From the NCBI RefSeq assembly GCF_963583255.1, contig NC_084803.1, forward strand, positions 16,255,428-16,319,427: DNA of 64,000 nt, in the 5' to 3' direction. Of this stretch, positions 9,749-21,196 are shown piece after piece. The notes under the pieces were generated by a model, which did no database searches, was not told where the DNA came from, and saw only the letters and a list, made by a program, of their open reading frames with translations. The DNA comes from Pyrus communis. Lineage: Eukaryota; Streptophyta; Magnoliopsida; Rosales; Rosaceae. How positions within the stretch are numbered: the stretch's first letter is position 1; every line of letters starts with the position of its first letter. The position numbers and the translations under genes are program-made.

Positions 9749-12700
9749 TTATGGACCTCCCTCGGGCGACCGTTCCAACTTGGTGTACTTATCCTCGCTT
9801 TTTTGGCCGATTCTTCCCATATACTGCCTCACAGATTTGTGATTCGTCTCAAAATTAAAATACATTTCCCTAATCTGCAGATTGTCATTAACAATGAATT
9901 AGTTGGGGTGAATAGTAAATTAGTAGGAGCAAGCACTACTGAGGGAAAGGCCGAAACAAGAATGGTAGAGCAGACAGAGAAACCTATTTACCTCAATCAA
10001 ATTACTTGAACCAAGACTAACAAGTTGTCCGGTAGCAACTTCTTCTCCATTCAAATAAATTGAACTCTTGCCGAGATTCTTCAAAGAGAAAGAACCGTCT
10101 CCTTCCATCTTTATAAGAGCCTAGAGGTAATTAACAATAGACATTAAAAATCATAGCCAAAATTTCTTGAAATGAATTTAATAACAGAAAAACAAACGAT
10201 TAACAATTCCTCCTCCTACCCTGCTGCAAAGTCAAATTTATATAGACAATGACCAAAGTCATGTTTCCGGGTTGGACATTAAAAGCTAACATCGATAAGA
10301 TAAAGAAGGTTTTAGCACATAAACAGATTTTAATCTACAATCTCATCCCTTTGTAATTCCATAAACAGTTTTTCACTCCCTTTGCACTCCTTGTTTCTTA
10401 TGCTCCGGTTCTCCTTTTGTTTATTCAATTACCCAGAGAACAAAACTTAGAGGGAGGAGCATGAACGGATAAAATCGGTGCCCCCTCACAATTTAATGTA
10501 TCATTTGTTGAAAAACTCAAGAACCAATTAATATGACACCTTAATCCCATCCTACAAGTTGAGCCAAATATTATATCAAAGAGCAAGTAAGGGACAAAAA
10601 ATTTCCGGAAACAATCACATTAGGACGGAAAAAAGTCCCACCTGCCGCCGAGATATTTTGTTATGTAGCCCTTCCTTTCCCAAGTCAATATCAACTTCGT
10701 TATCTTCTGTTGATCTGCCAATTATTACCTACATGGTAGGAAGAAGTTGCAACAGCTCTGCATAGGAGTTGCATGAATCTGAATCAAAACTTTAAAATCC
10801 AAAAAACATACCTCAGTTTTCTTAATGTACTTCTTTATATGGTTACCATACAATACCGCGAGTGCACCTTTAGATGCAAGGGTTCTTTGCATAGAGGATC
10901 GTGCACATTGTTCAAACCTTATGATGTTCCTTTTAGAATCCTCATTTTGATACCCTAAGACTGCAAATACCACAGAAAAAATTGAAAAAAAAAAGACACA
11001 CACAGTGTATCGACCATAATGCCAGACATTCTTTGACTGCCACATATAAGGCTGAACTCTTTTCTCACATTTGGCAGATGGTTTATAATGGAAGGCAGCT
11101 ATTGTAAACTTTTTAACACTTATTAAACATCTAATCTTTTAAATGTATACATTTAAATAATTTCTGAAAATAAATATAATAAAAAAGAGCTCAGAGGAGT
11201 TACCTTCACTGCTGATGTATGAATCCTGATCCAGTGGACATAAATCCATCTCAAGTATCTGAAAATAACATAAGTTAGGGAGGTAGATCCTAGAAATGAA
11301 CTAAGTGGAAGATTACAGAAAAACTCGCAAATCAACAAAACTATTAATGCTTGCCATCGCTTCGATATCAGAAAAACAAGGAATGTCAGCATCATCATCA
11401 TCAACATCATCATCAGATTCTTCCTCAGATTCTTCATGATCTAGTGCTGCTGGGTTGGCTTCTGGTTCTGGGAGAGTCGTAGAACCTGGCTCTGTGAATA
11501 AGGGTGCAAGTTCTGCAATTGTAAATGGAGCTTCTAATCCCTGTTCACAACAATCAGCTTTAGTAATAGATATTTACAAGGGCAACCAAGAAATTTATGA
11601 AGGGACTGCAGTAAAATATAATAACCTCTTCTTTGAACACTCGATTGGTGATAGACTTAACTGGTGCATGTGCTGATCTGCTTTGGCTTTGGTCGGCAAT
11701 GACAGTTTTATCATGTTTGGAGATTGAAGCTACACAGTTACTATCACCAAATGGAGCTTTAACTCCAAAAGAACCAAGTGCATGGTTGGGGCTGTTTTCT
11801 CTACTTGTGTCGTATCCTACCATCCGGGGAACCTTAAAAGGTCGTGTGGGATCTTCTTCTTTCCTTTGCTGATCGCAATTCCTTTTTCCCGTAGAGGAAG
11901 CCAACTCATGAGCTCCTTTTAAGGTTGGTTGCACCACAGCATGAACAGTTGCAGCAGATGGGAATATATCATCATTGCATGGGATTTCAGGGTCCTCAGT
12001 ATTCAATGTGCAAATCATCTCTTCATGATTATGTTCAGGAGTAAGAGGATGTGGCACTGATGTAGATGCTGTCATATTGGCTTCGGAACAAGAGATAACA
12101 TGCTGATCATCTGGGTCAGAGTGAGATGGTTCAGAAGCAACATCCATCTCAGCAGCCCGCACATTGTCTGTAACAGCTTGGCATGAATCTGAAACCAACT
12201 TTGGGGGCTGACAAAAGTTGGGTGCATCATTTTCATGAACATCTTTGGTCTCGCTCAACAGAATCGGATTCAGGTTTTCAGAAGAGAACTTATCTATTGA
12301 CTCCTTGCCATTTACATCCATGAAGGTAAGCTCATCATTCGCAAGGTATATATCTGCATAATCACCTCCGGAAATCGTGACAGACCTAATCAGTTCATCA
12401 TTTAACAATTCCTCAGAATGGTCAACTTCATATTGAGATGAACCAATATTATCCACATCCATATCATCAGTAACTGCCAATGTCTTTCGGGCACCCTCGC
12501 CATTAACCCCCATGCTGACATCCATGGGCATTTCAGGTGCCGGTACATCCTCAATCGTTTTCCAAAGAGGCTCATCTATTGATGCATGAGATGGCCCTAT
12601 ATCTTCCGCATCTGAGGCATTCCCAAAATCAATTCCATCATCTCGGTGAGTAGGCAGATCATGACAAGCATTATCATGGCAAAAATCATTCTCTCCTAAT

Positions 12701-13603
12701 CCGCTACCTGGCAATAACGAAACCTGTTCAACAAATCCATTCGAGCACCCTTCCCCCACAACTCCTTCCACCCCAAGATTTCCAATCGAAACACACTCTC
12801 CACCTCCCTCCATCCCATGGTTTCCAATCGAAACACACTCTCCACCTCCCTCGACCCCATGATTTCCAATCGAAACACACTCTCCACCACGAAATGCATG
12901 AGTGGCATTGCCGTTATCCACATCACAGTCCAAAAACACGGGCTGATTATGATCTCCAACCCCAAAATTTTCCTCTAAAGCCTTGCCATCATCAACATCC
13001 GGCCCAAAAAGAAAATTACGATCGAAAAACTCCTTCTGATAAGAATCGTGATCAACGGAATTAACAGCGCAGTGTTTCCTCTCTATCTTCCGCATAGCAT
13101 AGTAATGCTTTCGTATGCTATTGGATTTTCGATTCAAACCCCTAGAAAGAGTGAATCTACCAGCCTTGGACGCTGAGTTGGAATTGCAACCTTCCAATTC
13201 CACCAACCGAGCCGACGCCTCCGCAGAGACATCGGCGTCATAGAGGAGTGAGTACCACCGATCCCGCAACTCTCCGATCGTGAATTTGCGCGAAAATCGT
13301 ACCGCGCCTCTGGCAAGTGCTTCCAGAGAAGCACCCGTCTGTAATCGTTAAAAGCACCAAACAGATTTTCAACTATCAATTCTAACGATCGCTCCATAAA
13401 AATAAATAAATAATAAAAATTATAAAACCGGACACAGCGCACAAGAGGATGATAGCTTTAAATGGCAGTAACGGCAATAACTGAAAAGTTCAAGGACTGA
13501 AAAGGAAATTGCGCAGAAAATTGCAGAGGATTACCTCCATGGCGTCCTTCAAGCGGAGGTCGTCTTCCGGGATCCACGGAAGAGGCGAAGCCACTGCTTC
13601 CAT
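9749..13603 (-). CDS. MCRS1: Plant microspherule-type FHA-domain protein (MCRS1/EMB1967-like)
   Basis: The minus-strand exons are 13535-13603, 11626-13338, 11355-11540, 11204-11258, 10812-10960, 10642-10728, 9992-10120 and 9749-9874. They join in frame into 2514 nt, or 837 residues plus stop. The N-terminus (residues 1-75) carries the microspherule signature: PWIPEDDLRLKDAME, LARGAVRFSRKFTIGELRDR and WYSLLYDADVS. A long acidic, low-complexity middle follows, with three 14-residue repeats at about 174-215 and an Asp/Glu run at about 628-655. The FHA domain covers about residues 725-805: GRSTED, ISRRQ, SLKNLGKSSIYLNGEEV. Animal MCRS1 belongs to the INO80 and NSL chromatin complexes, and the Arabidopsis relative EMB1967 (At3g54350) is reported as embryo-essential. 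A nuclear chromatin role for this gene is inferred from the family. All introns are GT-AG except intron 3 (11259-11354), which starts GC. The ATG at 13603 is the only one giving the family N-terminus. Confidence 0.93.
11259..11354 (-). other. GC-AG intron of the microspherule-like gene
   Basis: Exon 3 ends GAAGCGATG and the intron opens GCAAGC. It closes TTTTCAG before ATACTTGAG. Splicing here reads SDIEAM-ILEMDLCP, the same continuous motif remembered from the Arabidopsis relative. No GT near the end of exon 3 would keep the frame, so a GC donor is the simplest reading. Confidence 0.8.
12763..12888 (-). repeat. Coding minisatellite, three 42-bp units
   Basis: Three consecutive in-frame units encode GGECVSIGNHGVEG, GGECVSIGNHGMEG and GGECVSIGNLGVEG within the large second exon of the microspherule-like gene. 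The units differ at only a few bases, so the array is recent. Confidence 0.92.
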
Positions 13604-15468
13604 GTGAATTTGAAGCCTCTGAAATCGTTCCGAAATTCAAATTCAAAGTTAAGTTCCAAAATTTTCAAAATTTGTTGGAGATCTCTGCTAATTCGAAGCT
13701 GTGAGAGTTGTGAATTCTCTGACAGTGGTGGTGGAGTTGCAGAGAGTGGCGAGTTACTGGGTTCGACCGAGTCGGGCGAGTGGGAAGAGCGCCAGCAGTG
13801 AAAAGTACCAACTGAGTTGTCTGACTTTGCAAACACGCGCGCAACTGTTTATGCACTCGCTCGCTGGCTCCCTCGCTCGCTGAGTTAAGCTGCGCGATTC
13901 GCGTTTTGAGATTTGATTTGGCTTGCGTTTTGGGTAGGACTGGTACTGCCCTCTTTTTTTATTTTCAAACATTGCTATTGTTGTTTTGTGAGCGTAATCA
14001 GTTTTGGAATAAATTTGTTCAATATTTAGTAAAATATATTTGTTTTATAAAACTGCTATAATTATAGACCTAAAATGACATTGATTTTAATTTTAATTTT
14101 TTCTCTACCTCTATATATATATATATATATATTGAGAATAAAGTCTAAAAAATAAGATCAATTGTTGAATTCGTTTCAATTGACAGATTTAATCATGTAT
14201 AAATATTAGAAAGGGCAGAAACCCCATCTCTGCAAACATGAATAGATATATCTTTATTTTACAATTATTCACGAACAAATTTATCTTCATCACTAGCCAC
14301 TGCGAAGGATTTGTCTTTAATGAAAGTATTTTATTTTTAGAGTTAATATTTTTTTTATAATTTAAATTGAATGTAAAACTACGATATTTGGCTTTGGAAC
14401 TGAACTATTTTCTTATAACTAAGAAGAACTTTCACTTTAATAGGAAGGAAGCTTAATCGAAATGAAATGAATCAATTTTTTTTTTTATGATTGGTATAAA
14501 CATCAACAATTTCGAATTGGATTAGTTTCTCCTCAACAAATAAGTGCTTAGGCTAAAAAAATCCTACCTAGTGGAAAATCATTAGGTACATGTTAAACAC
14601 CTCGATTTTTTTACGACCATACAAAGAAAATATTTTATTAAATCCAAAATAGATCTCTCAAAATTGACGCATTCATCGTATAACTACCTAAAAATATGTT
14701 GAATCATTTGAAACACCAAGAGATAAAATAGTAATTAACAACATTTTGAATTCAAAACTTAATTTAAATTAGAAACATAAAAATTAGTTACAAAAGTTGA
14801 TTATTTTTATTTAAAAAAAAATCTTTCAATTAAAGAATGCAAATTTAATTTCTTTACTAAAATATAAAAAATAAGTATCATGTGAAAGGTCAATTGCAGA
14901 CTCCTACACGGGCCTAACAATCTAATTAAATACTATAAAATCTAGAAATTTATTAAAAAAAACATAAAATTTGAAAAAATAAAAAACATAAAACTAAAAT
15001 TAAAATTAATTCCTACAGACCCACCCCACTCATTCAAACCCCCACTAAGACCAGATCACCGATCCAAACAACCAGAACAAGCAGACCATCCATCAAAACC
15101 GCCATTGCGATCAAACCACCCAACCACTACCCAGCTTAGCTCATCCCCTCGCCTAACGGCCCTAACCCACTTCCACGACTCCCAGTCTCCCAGCAACCAC
15201 ATTGGCGTGCCCATCTCTATTTATCGTTCCCAACCAGCAGCCACACCCGTTTTAGTTTTTTTCTGTAAATTTTAATTTCATTTTTATAAACCTTTCTTGA
15301 TCTATCTATGCGTACTCTCTCATAATCTGAGAAGTAAACTCTTCTATCTCACTCATAATTTTGTCTGATCATCCAAGCGAAGGATTTCAATCTCACGAGA
15401 CAACAAGCTATATATAGCTTGGAAGAGAAGACGAGGAGAAAGAAAGGGGACAATGTGAGAGAAAGAAA
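13604..15468. other. Upstream region of the microspherule-like gene and AT-rich intergenic DNA
   Basis: The first 300 bp should hold the promoter and 5' leader of the gene that starts at 13603. A TA microsatellite lies at about 14109-14132. The rest is AT-rich with no supported gene. A GAGAGAAAG-rich patch precedes the MITE at 15469. Confidence 0.55.
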
Positions 15469-15666
15469 GGAACTGGATCTCATCCGGATTCATATGTCTG
15501 AGCCTGCTGAGCAGTTGATCCGGATTGTTGAAATTTAATTCAACAGTTATAATTATTATAACTTTTAAATAGTTTCTTTATTTGTAACCGTTGTATCAAA
15601 TTTCAAAAGCCCAAATCGCCTACTCAGCAAGCTCAGTTTTATTAAATCTAGAGGGAATCCGGTTCC
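15469..15666. mobile_element. MITE with 9-bp target duplication (Mutator-like), family A copy 1
   Basis: The 198-bp element has ends GGAACTGGAT and, inward on the other strand, GGAACCGGAT. The flanking 9-mers are identical: AGAAAGAAA at 15460-15468 and 15667-15675. The central part (ATTATTATAACTTTTAAA, GTAACCGTTG) is shared with the element at 43811-44011. A 9-bp duplication suggests mobilisation by a Mutator-like transposase. Confidence 0.75.
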
Positions 15667-15675
15667 AGAAAGAAA

Positions 15676-16373
15676 CAAGTCGATTTTCATTTACAAAAAA
15701 TCATTAAAAAGTCATTGTTCATCCGTGTTTAAGAAATAAGAAGGAAAGAAAAAAAGAAAAAAAAAAGCAGTTTAAAACATACCTTTGTTGCTTCCGCTTT
15801 TCGGGTTTGAATGAGTTTTAATTGTTAAAAAGGCAAAACATTTTTATTTACCAAACATAAAATACAACCCAACCTTTTTTTATACTTACTTTTTAAAACA
15901 GTTATGCACTCTACTTAATCTGTAATCTGATTCGTGGGATTCGATTTTATTTTTGAGTTTCGTGCAATTGGCCAAAATGTTTTGACTGCTGTAGACATAA
16001 TTTATTGAATCATTATGAAGGATTGAGAGGGGAGGGTGTGTCAACAATAGAGATAAAGAGAGAGATATGTGGTTGGGGATGTGTTATTCCATCACAATCT
16101 TTATTTATGATTACAAGTCTAATAGGATAATATTTAATTTGAGAGATATGATAGAATCTATTAAAGATATCTCAGATATGATAGGATTTACACAACAATA
16201 TTCCTACATAGATATGATTGCAACATTGACCAGTATTAAATAGCAATTTTTCTTTCTTTTGAGTTTCGTTATTCTATCATTTATTTTAGTATTAATCTAT
16301 AATAAAAAATGTATCAATCTAATTCGCAACAACGATGTCGTTATGAGAAGTTGTCATGCATCGAGTAAAGCCC
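15676..16373. other. Intergenic DNA
   Basis: AT-rich, no coding frame supported. A short GAGAGA tract lies near 16050. Nothing else was recognised before the Mutator-like element. Confidence 0.55.
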
Positions 16374-16382
16374 CCAAGACAC
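16374..16382. repeat. Left 9-bp target duplication of the FAR1-MULE
   Basis: CCAAGACAC occurs here and again at 21157-21165, exactly bracketing the long inverted repeats. Confidence 0.9.
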
Positions 16383-16850
16383 GAGTCCAGATTTTCTACA
16401 CCCAAATACCCTTGTGGCCCCTTTGTGGCCCTTCTAAATTTGCGACATGTGTCCACCCACTCACTAATCCTAACTCTGTTATTTTTTTTGTTATCCTTAA
16501 CTTCTGTTATTTGCTAAATTTTTGGAAAAAGAAATTGCAAAAGCCATACAACGTTGGACTTTTCCAAATATCCCTCTATTGCGCGACTCCCCTTCTTCCT
16601 CACTATGGCTTCCAAAGTTCTCTGTTTCCATGTCGTAAGTATTGAACCATGGAGCCAAAATATCCATATTCGTAGAGTAGAGCATGACTCTAGAGAATGA
16701 GCTACTGTAAGTAAATTTTTTTTTTCTTATTTTATTTGTGAATGGACATGTCAAAGGGTTGAGATAGATTAGTCAGTCGATATGGCTGTTTGTTTTTTGT
16801 TTTTTTTTTTCATTGCTAACCTTTGCCCAAATTTTGGTCTTTAATTCCAT
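16383..16850 (+). repeat. Left terminal inverted repeat of the FAR1-MULE
   Basis: This arm matches the reverse complement of about 20690-21156 with scattered mismatches and a few short gaps. The two arms are diverged enough that the insertion is not recent. Confidence 0.85.
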
Positions 16851-16902
16851 TTCAATTATGGTCTTGGAAGCATCATAATTAATTGTGGACAATCTTTCTT
16901 TT

Positions 16903-19215
16903 TACTTGCAGAATATAGACATCACAAAGAACTTTATGGAGTATCAAACTGAAGTGCATCGTAAGATGGATTTTGAAGGTGATATTTCCTTGAATAATTT
17001 TTTTGAAGGTGAGTGCAGTGACAAAAAGTTCGAAGATATAACGAATAGTGAAAAGATTGTTTTGGTTCATTCCAAAATACAAAAAAGAATTCATTCCAAC
17101 AATTGGCATGGAGTTTGAAACAGAAGTTTAAGTGTATAATTTTTACAAGACTTATGCATATCATGTTGGCTTCGGCGTTAGAAGAAGTAATGCACATAGA
17201 AGGAAAGACGACATGTTTAAAGACATGATTTTTGTTTGTTCTGCTCAAGGTTACTGTGGACTTGATAAACCTGATGCTAATGTTCAACATCATTGTCCTG
17301 AGACTAGATTTGGGTGCTAAGCAAGGTTGCAAATAAATTCCCCCATACCTGGTAAGTATGTTGTGGTTGACTTTGTTGCCGAGCATACACATGGGACAAC
17401 AAGCCCATCTAAGACACATTTTTTTAGAGCTCACAAGAACATTAGTGTTGCCCAAAAAACCTTAGCTGATATGGCTATTAGTCGGGAATTACTCCAAAAG
17501 CAACTATTGAATTTTTTAGTAGACAAGCTAGTGGCCTTGAAAATCTTGGGTTTATTCCTGAGGATTATAGGAATTACTTATGTTCTAAGCGAACAACTGA
17601 AATGAAGATAGGGGATATTGGCGGAGTGCCGGAATATTTGAAACAAATGCAATTGAATGACCCACTTTTTTTTATGCAATACAAGTGGATGAAGATGATT
17701 TGATAACAAATATTTTTTGGGTAGATGCAAAAATGATGGTTGATTACGATTATTTAGGTGATGTGGTATGTTTTGATACAACCTATAGGAAAAATAAAGA
17801 AGGAAGACATTTTGTTATGTTTGTTGGCATAAGCAAACAATTATACTTGGTGTTGCATTGTTGTATGTTGCGATTGCCTCAACATTCATGTGGTTGTTTG
17901 ACACTTTTGCCAAGGCCATGTCAGGAAAGAGACCACAAACCATTCTTACCGACCAAGATGTTGCAATGGCTAAAGCGTTGCTTGACACATGGCTAGAGAC
18001 ATGTCATCAATTATGCATTTAGCATATATATCAAAATGTTGCGAAGCACCTTAGTAGTGTTTTTGAAGAGTTTAAGGATTTTTCGAAAGACTTTAGCCAT
18101 TGCATATATGATTATGAAGAGGAAGAAGAGTTTATAAATGCTTGGAGTAACATGCTTGAAAGATATAATCTCGAAAGTGATAATTGGTTACGTGGAATGT
18201 TTAGCATAAAAGAGAAATGGACTTTGGTCTATGGGCGACATCTTTTTTGTGTTGATATCACCACCATCTAATGTAGCGAAAGCATGAATAGTTTTCTAAA
18301 GAGGTATGCCAATTACAAACATGATTTGCTGCATTTTTTTAACCACTTTCAAAGACTAGTTGAGGATCGCCTTATGAAGAATTAAAGGTCAAATTTAAAG
18401 CAAGTTAAAGTTCTCCAGTGAGGTTATTTTTGGTTGAAGTCTTGAAGCCTGCAACTGGTGTTTACTGAATTTCAAAATGAGCTATGTAAAGCTGAACTTC
18501 TTGAGCAAGAGTGGTACAATAAGCAAATATGGACTTGCTCCTAATAGAAGGCATGTATACCATACTATCACATATGACTTAATCGACAACACCATATCTT
18601 ATAGTTGTAAGAAGTTCGAGTTTGCTGGAATGTTGTGTGCTCATGCTTTAGAGGTTCACTCTACAAAAAATATCAAGAGCATTCCTACTAATACATTATG
18701 AAGCGATGGACAAGAAATGTTAAGGATAAAAGTATGAAATGAAATCTACTTACATGACTACAAGTGAAAGTGACCCAAAGTTAGAAGTAGCAAGGCGCTA
18801 TAGAGAGATATGCTAGTTGAATATTCAACTAGCAACAAGGGCATCATAATTTCAACAAGCATACGAAATTGCTATAAGGGCACATACAAACATATAGGCA
18901 GATGTTGATGCATCCTTCAAAGAAAACAAAATCCAAAAAGCTCCTCAAGTCCTTTACCCAGCCGTCAATAATGTGTCTCCACTTGAATAAAGTATTTATG
19001 TGGATGGCGATCATAACACTAGAGTAAGAGGAATTAAAACTAAAGAAAGATCAATTAATGGATCTAGTAGGCCAAAAAGTGGTTTGGAAAAGGCCACAAA
19101 AAAGAAAAGTTCTAGAAAAAAAAAGCATTGCATACATCAAGTGCTCTTGCCACACAAAGTGTTATGGCTTCCACCCTACCAATCCAACATGAATGTTTTA
19201 TCTTTAATTTGTTGA
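16903..19215 (+). pseudogene. FAR1/FHY3-type MULE transposase pseudogene
   Basis: Fragments in order are: an acidic N-terminus (MEYQTEVHRKMDFEGDI); the FAR1 DNA-binding region (YNFYKTYAYHVGFGVRRS, HHCPETRFGC, VDFVAEHTHGT); and the MULE transposase core at about 17690-18330 (FWVDAKMMVDYDYLGDVVCF, DTTYRKNKEGR, TILTDQDVAMAKAL, a C/W-H region, CSESMNSFLKRY). A SWIM-type zinc-finger region follows (SYSCKKFEFAGMLCAHALEV), then a basic tail (GIKTKERSINGSSRPKSG). The frame changes several times and stops interrupt it near 17116, 17150, 17318, 17995 and 18380. It is therefore dead, and not one of the host FAR1-RELATED SEQUENCE genes. That it lies between matched long inverted repeats shows it is the element's own gene. 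Confidence 0.88.
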
Positions 19216-20689
19216 CATAATTTCATAAGGGTGCGTTCAAGTTAGTTACTTTTTTGTATTAATCAACTACCATGAACAGACTGCTTGTAATTTAACCATG
19301 GATGTTCTAATCCAAACTATGAATTAGTTACCTACAGACTTTGTTTAGGTATTCCTCAAGTTTCATTATCAGTTTTTAACTTGTGTTTGCTTATCATTTC
19401 TTTTTCTCTTAAATTTATTGCGTCATTTTTTTTTCTTTGTCCAACCCATGCACTACATAGCTTCCTAATGACAATAATTTAAACATGATTTTTCCAGTCC
19501 ATGAGAAAAATGTAATACCTCCACAAATGCAATTTAGACAATCATTTCAATTTGCTCATGTATAATTACTTTAACTGCATTTAGTAATTCCCCTTATCAT
19601 TATTTTAAGTATATTACCCGCTGAACTTATTTTTATTTATGTTGTTTGCCTTCTTATATATACGCCAACAAAATCACATGGGAAGCTATATTACCGTAGG
19701 CAATTATCGACAATGTTCCTCGAACATGGCTACCTTATCATAGGTAATATAGTTCATTTAAAAACTTAAACTACTTTATTTTGAGTAATCTGTACATAAA
19801 CAATGATACATTTTATTTCATTCCATGTTTTATGAATGCAAACACGAGTCACACGACTGGAAGAAGAACTAGATTTGCTTGGATCTCAATTTACAAGCCA
19901 AGAAGAGTCATCAAATGGACGTGCAAGATGATAAGTAAGATGAGAGTAAAGAATGAGTGGAAATGGATTGTAGCACTGATGATTTTGTCCTTGTATTTTT
20001 CAAAGAGTCATGCTAATATGTTCTAGAGGCATAGTAAAGTATGAGCGAGCAAAATTACTTAGGTTTAAAATCAAGATTTCACTCAATTCTTGTCATGGTC
20101 TTGTATGTTTGTAAGCTGATAAGCACATGAATTGTTGCCATCCATTTGTTAATGCAATTTCATGACCTTCTCAAGTATCCCATTTTATTGCTGCCAGAGC
20201 TATTGGCATTTTCATCTATTATGGTTATATCAAGGTATTGTGATTTGTCAGTTTGTATTAGCACGGATTAGTCGATATCAGTTAGTAGTTCAGTTTCTTT
20301 GGATGAAACTATGAAGTATTATTTGATAAAAACTCCAGAATTTGAACATATTGACGATGAGGATTTTTCAAAAGTTAACTCTATTGACAAGAAAACAACT
20401 AAAAGCCTTTTCATTCATAGTTGTTCATCACACTTCCATTGTAATTGAACACCCGTTTATGCTTGATTAAAACCAATCACCACATCAGTGGTTTCGATGA
20501 ACCTTTTCATGGCGCTTCTCTGCGCTTGTACTCTACTTAGGCATTTGTAGGAGGAAAGTCAATAGATGACTCTCTTTGCATGGGCTTTTTTGGCTCCATG
20601 GTTCAGCTTTTATTGTTATATGTCGTGCACTACACTTTGGACATGAATTATTCGCTCCACGGTACAATGCTTGGACATGGAGACTAAGA

Positions 20690-21156
20690 ATTTGAAATGG
20701 AATTAAAGACCAAAATCTAGGCAAAGGCTAGCAATGAAACAAAAAACAAACAACCATCTCCATTGACTAAATTATCTTAACCCCTTCACATATCCCATTC
20801 ACAAATAAAATCTGGGCAAAGGCCAAGAAGAAAAAAAAACAAGCATCCATCTCTACTCTATGCATGGGATTTTTGTCTCCATGGTTCAATGCTTGGACAT
20901 GGAAACAGATAACTTTGGAAGCCATAGTGAGGAAGAAGGAGAGTTGCATGACAAAGGAATATTTGGAAGAGTCCAAACATTGTATGCCTCTGCAATTTCT
21001 TTTTCCAAATTTAGCAAATAATAGATGTTAACAGAAGTTTAAGGATAACAGAAAAAATAACAAATTTAGAATTAGTGAGTGGGCGGACACATGTCACATA
21101 TTTACAAGGGCCACAAAGGGGCCACATAGGCATTTGGATGCAGAAAATCTGGTCTC
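20690..21156 (-). repeat. Right terminal inverted repeat of the FAR1-MULE
   Basis: This is the inverted partner of 16383-16850. The outermost bases are GGTCTC on the plus strand and the matching 9-bp duplication follows at 21157-21165. Confidence 0.85.
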
Positions 21157-21196
21157 CCAAGACACTCATTTTTTAATGTTAGACTAACTAGACATT

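Larger units (their letters stand above)
16383..21156 (+). mobile_element. Mutator-like element with long inverted repeats and a FAR1-type transposase
   Basis: The left end begins GAGTCCAGATTTTCT and the right end, read inward, begins GAGACCAGATTTTCT. Similarity between the arms continues for roughly 470 bp (about 16383-16850 against 20690-21156), including shared stretches such as GTGGCCCCTTTGTGGCCC and CTTCTTCCTCACTATGGC. A perfect 9-bp duplication flanks the 4774-bp element. Inside is a FAR1-related pseudogene on the plus strand. Part of the right arm is duplicated internally (about 20560-20700 resembles 20760-20900). Long-TIR MULEs with FAR1-like transposases are the group from which the plant FHY3/FAR1 transcription factors derive. 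Confidence 0.92.

Noticed and set aside
16903..19215. A functional FAR1-RELATED SEQUENCE gene of the host
   Set aside because: It has repeated stops and frame changes and lies inside MULE inverted repeats with a target duplication.
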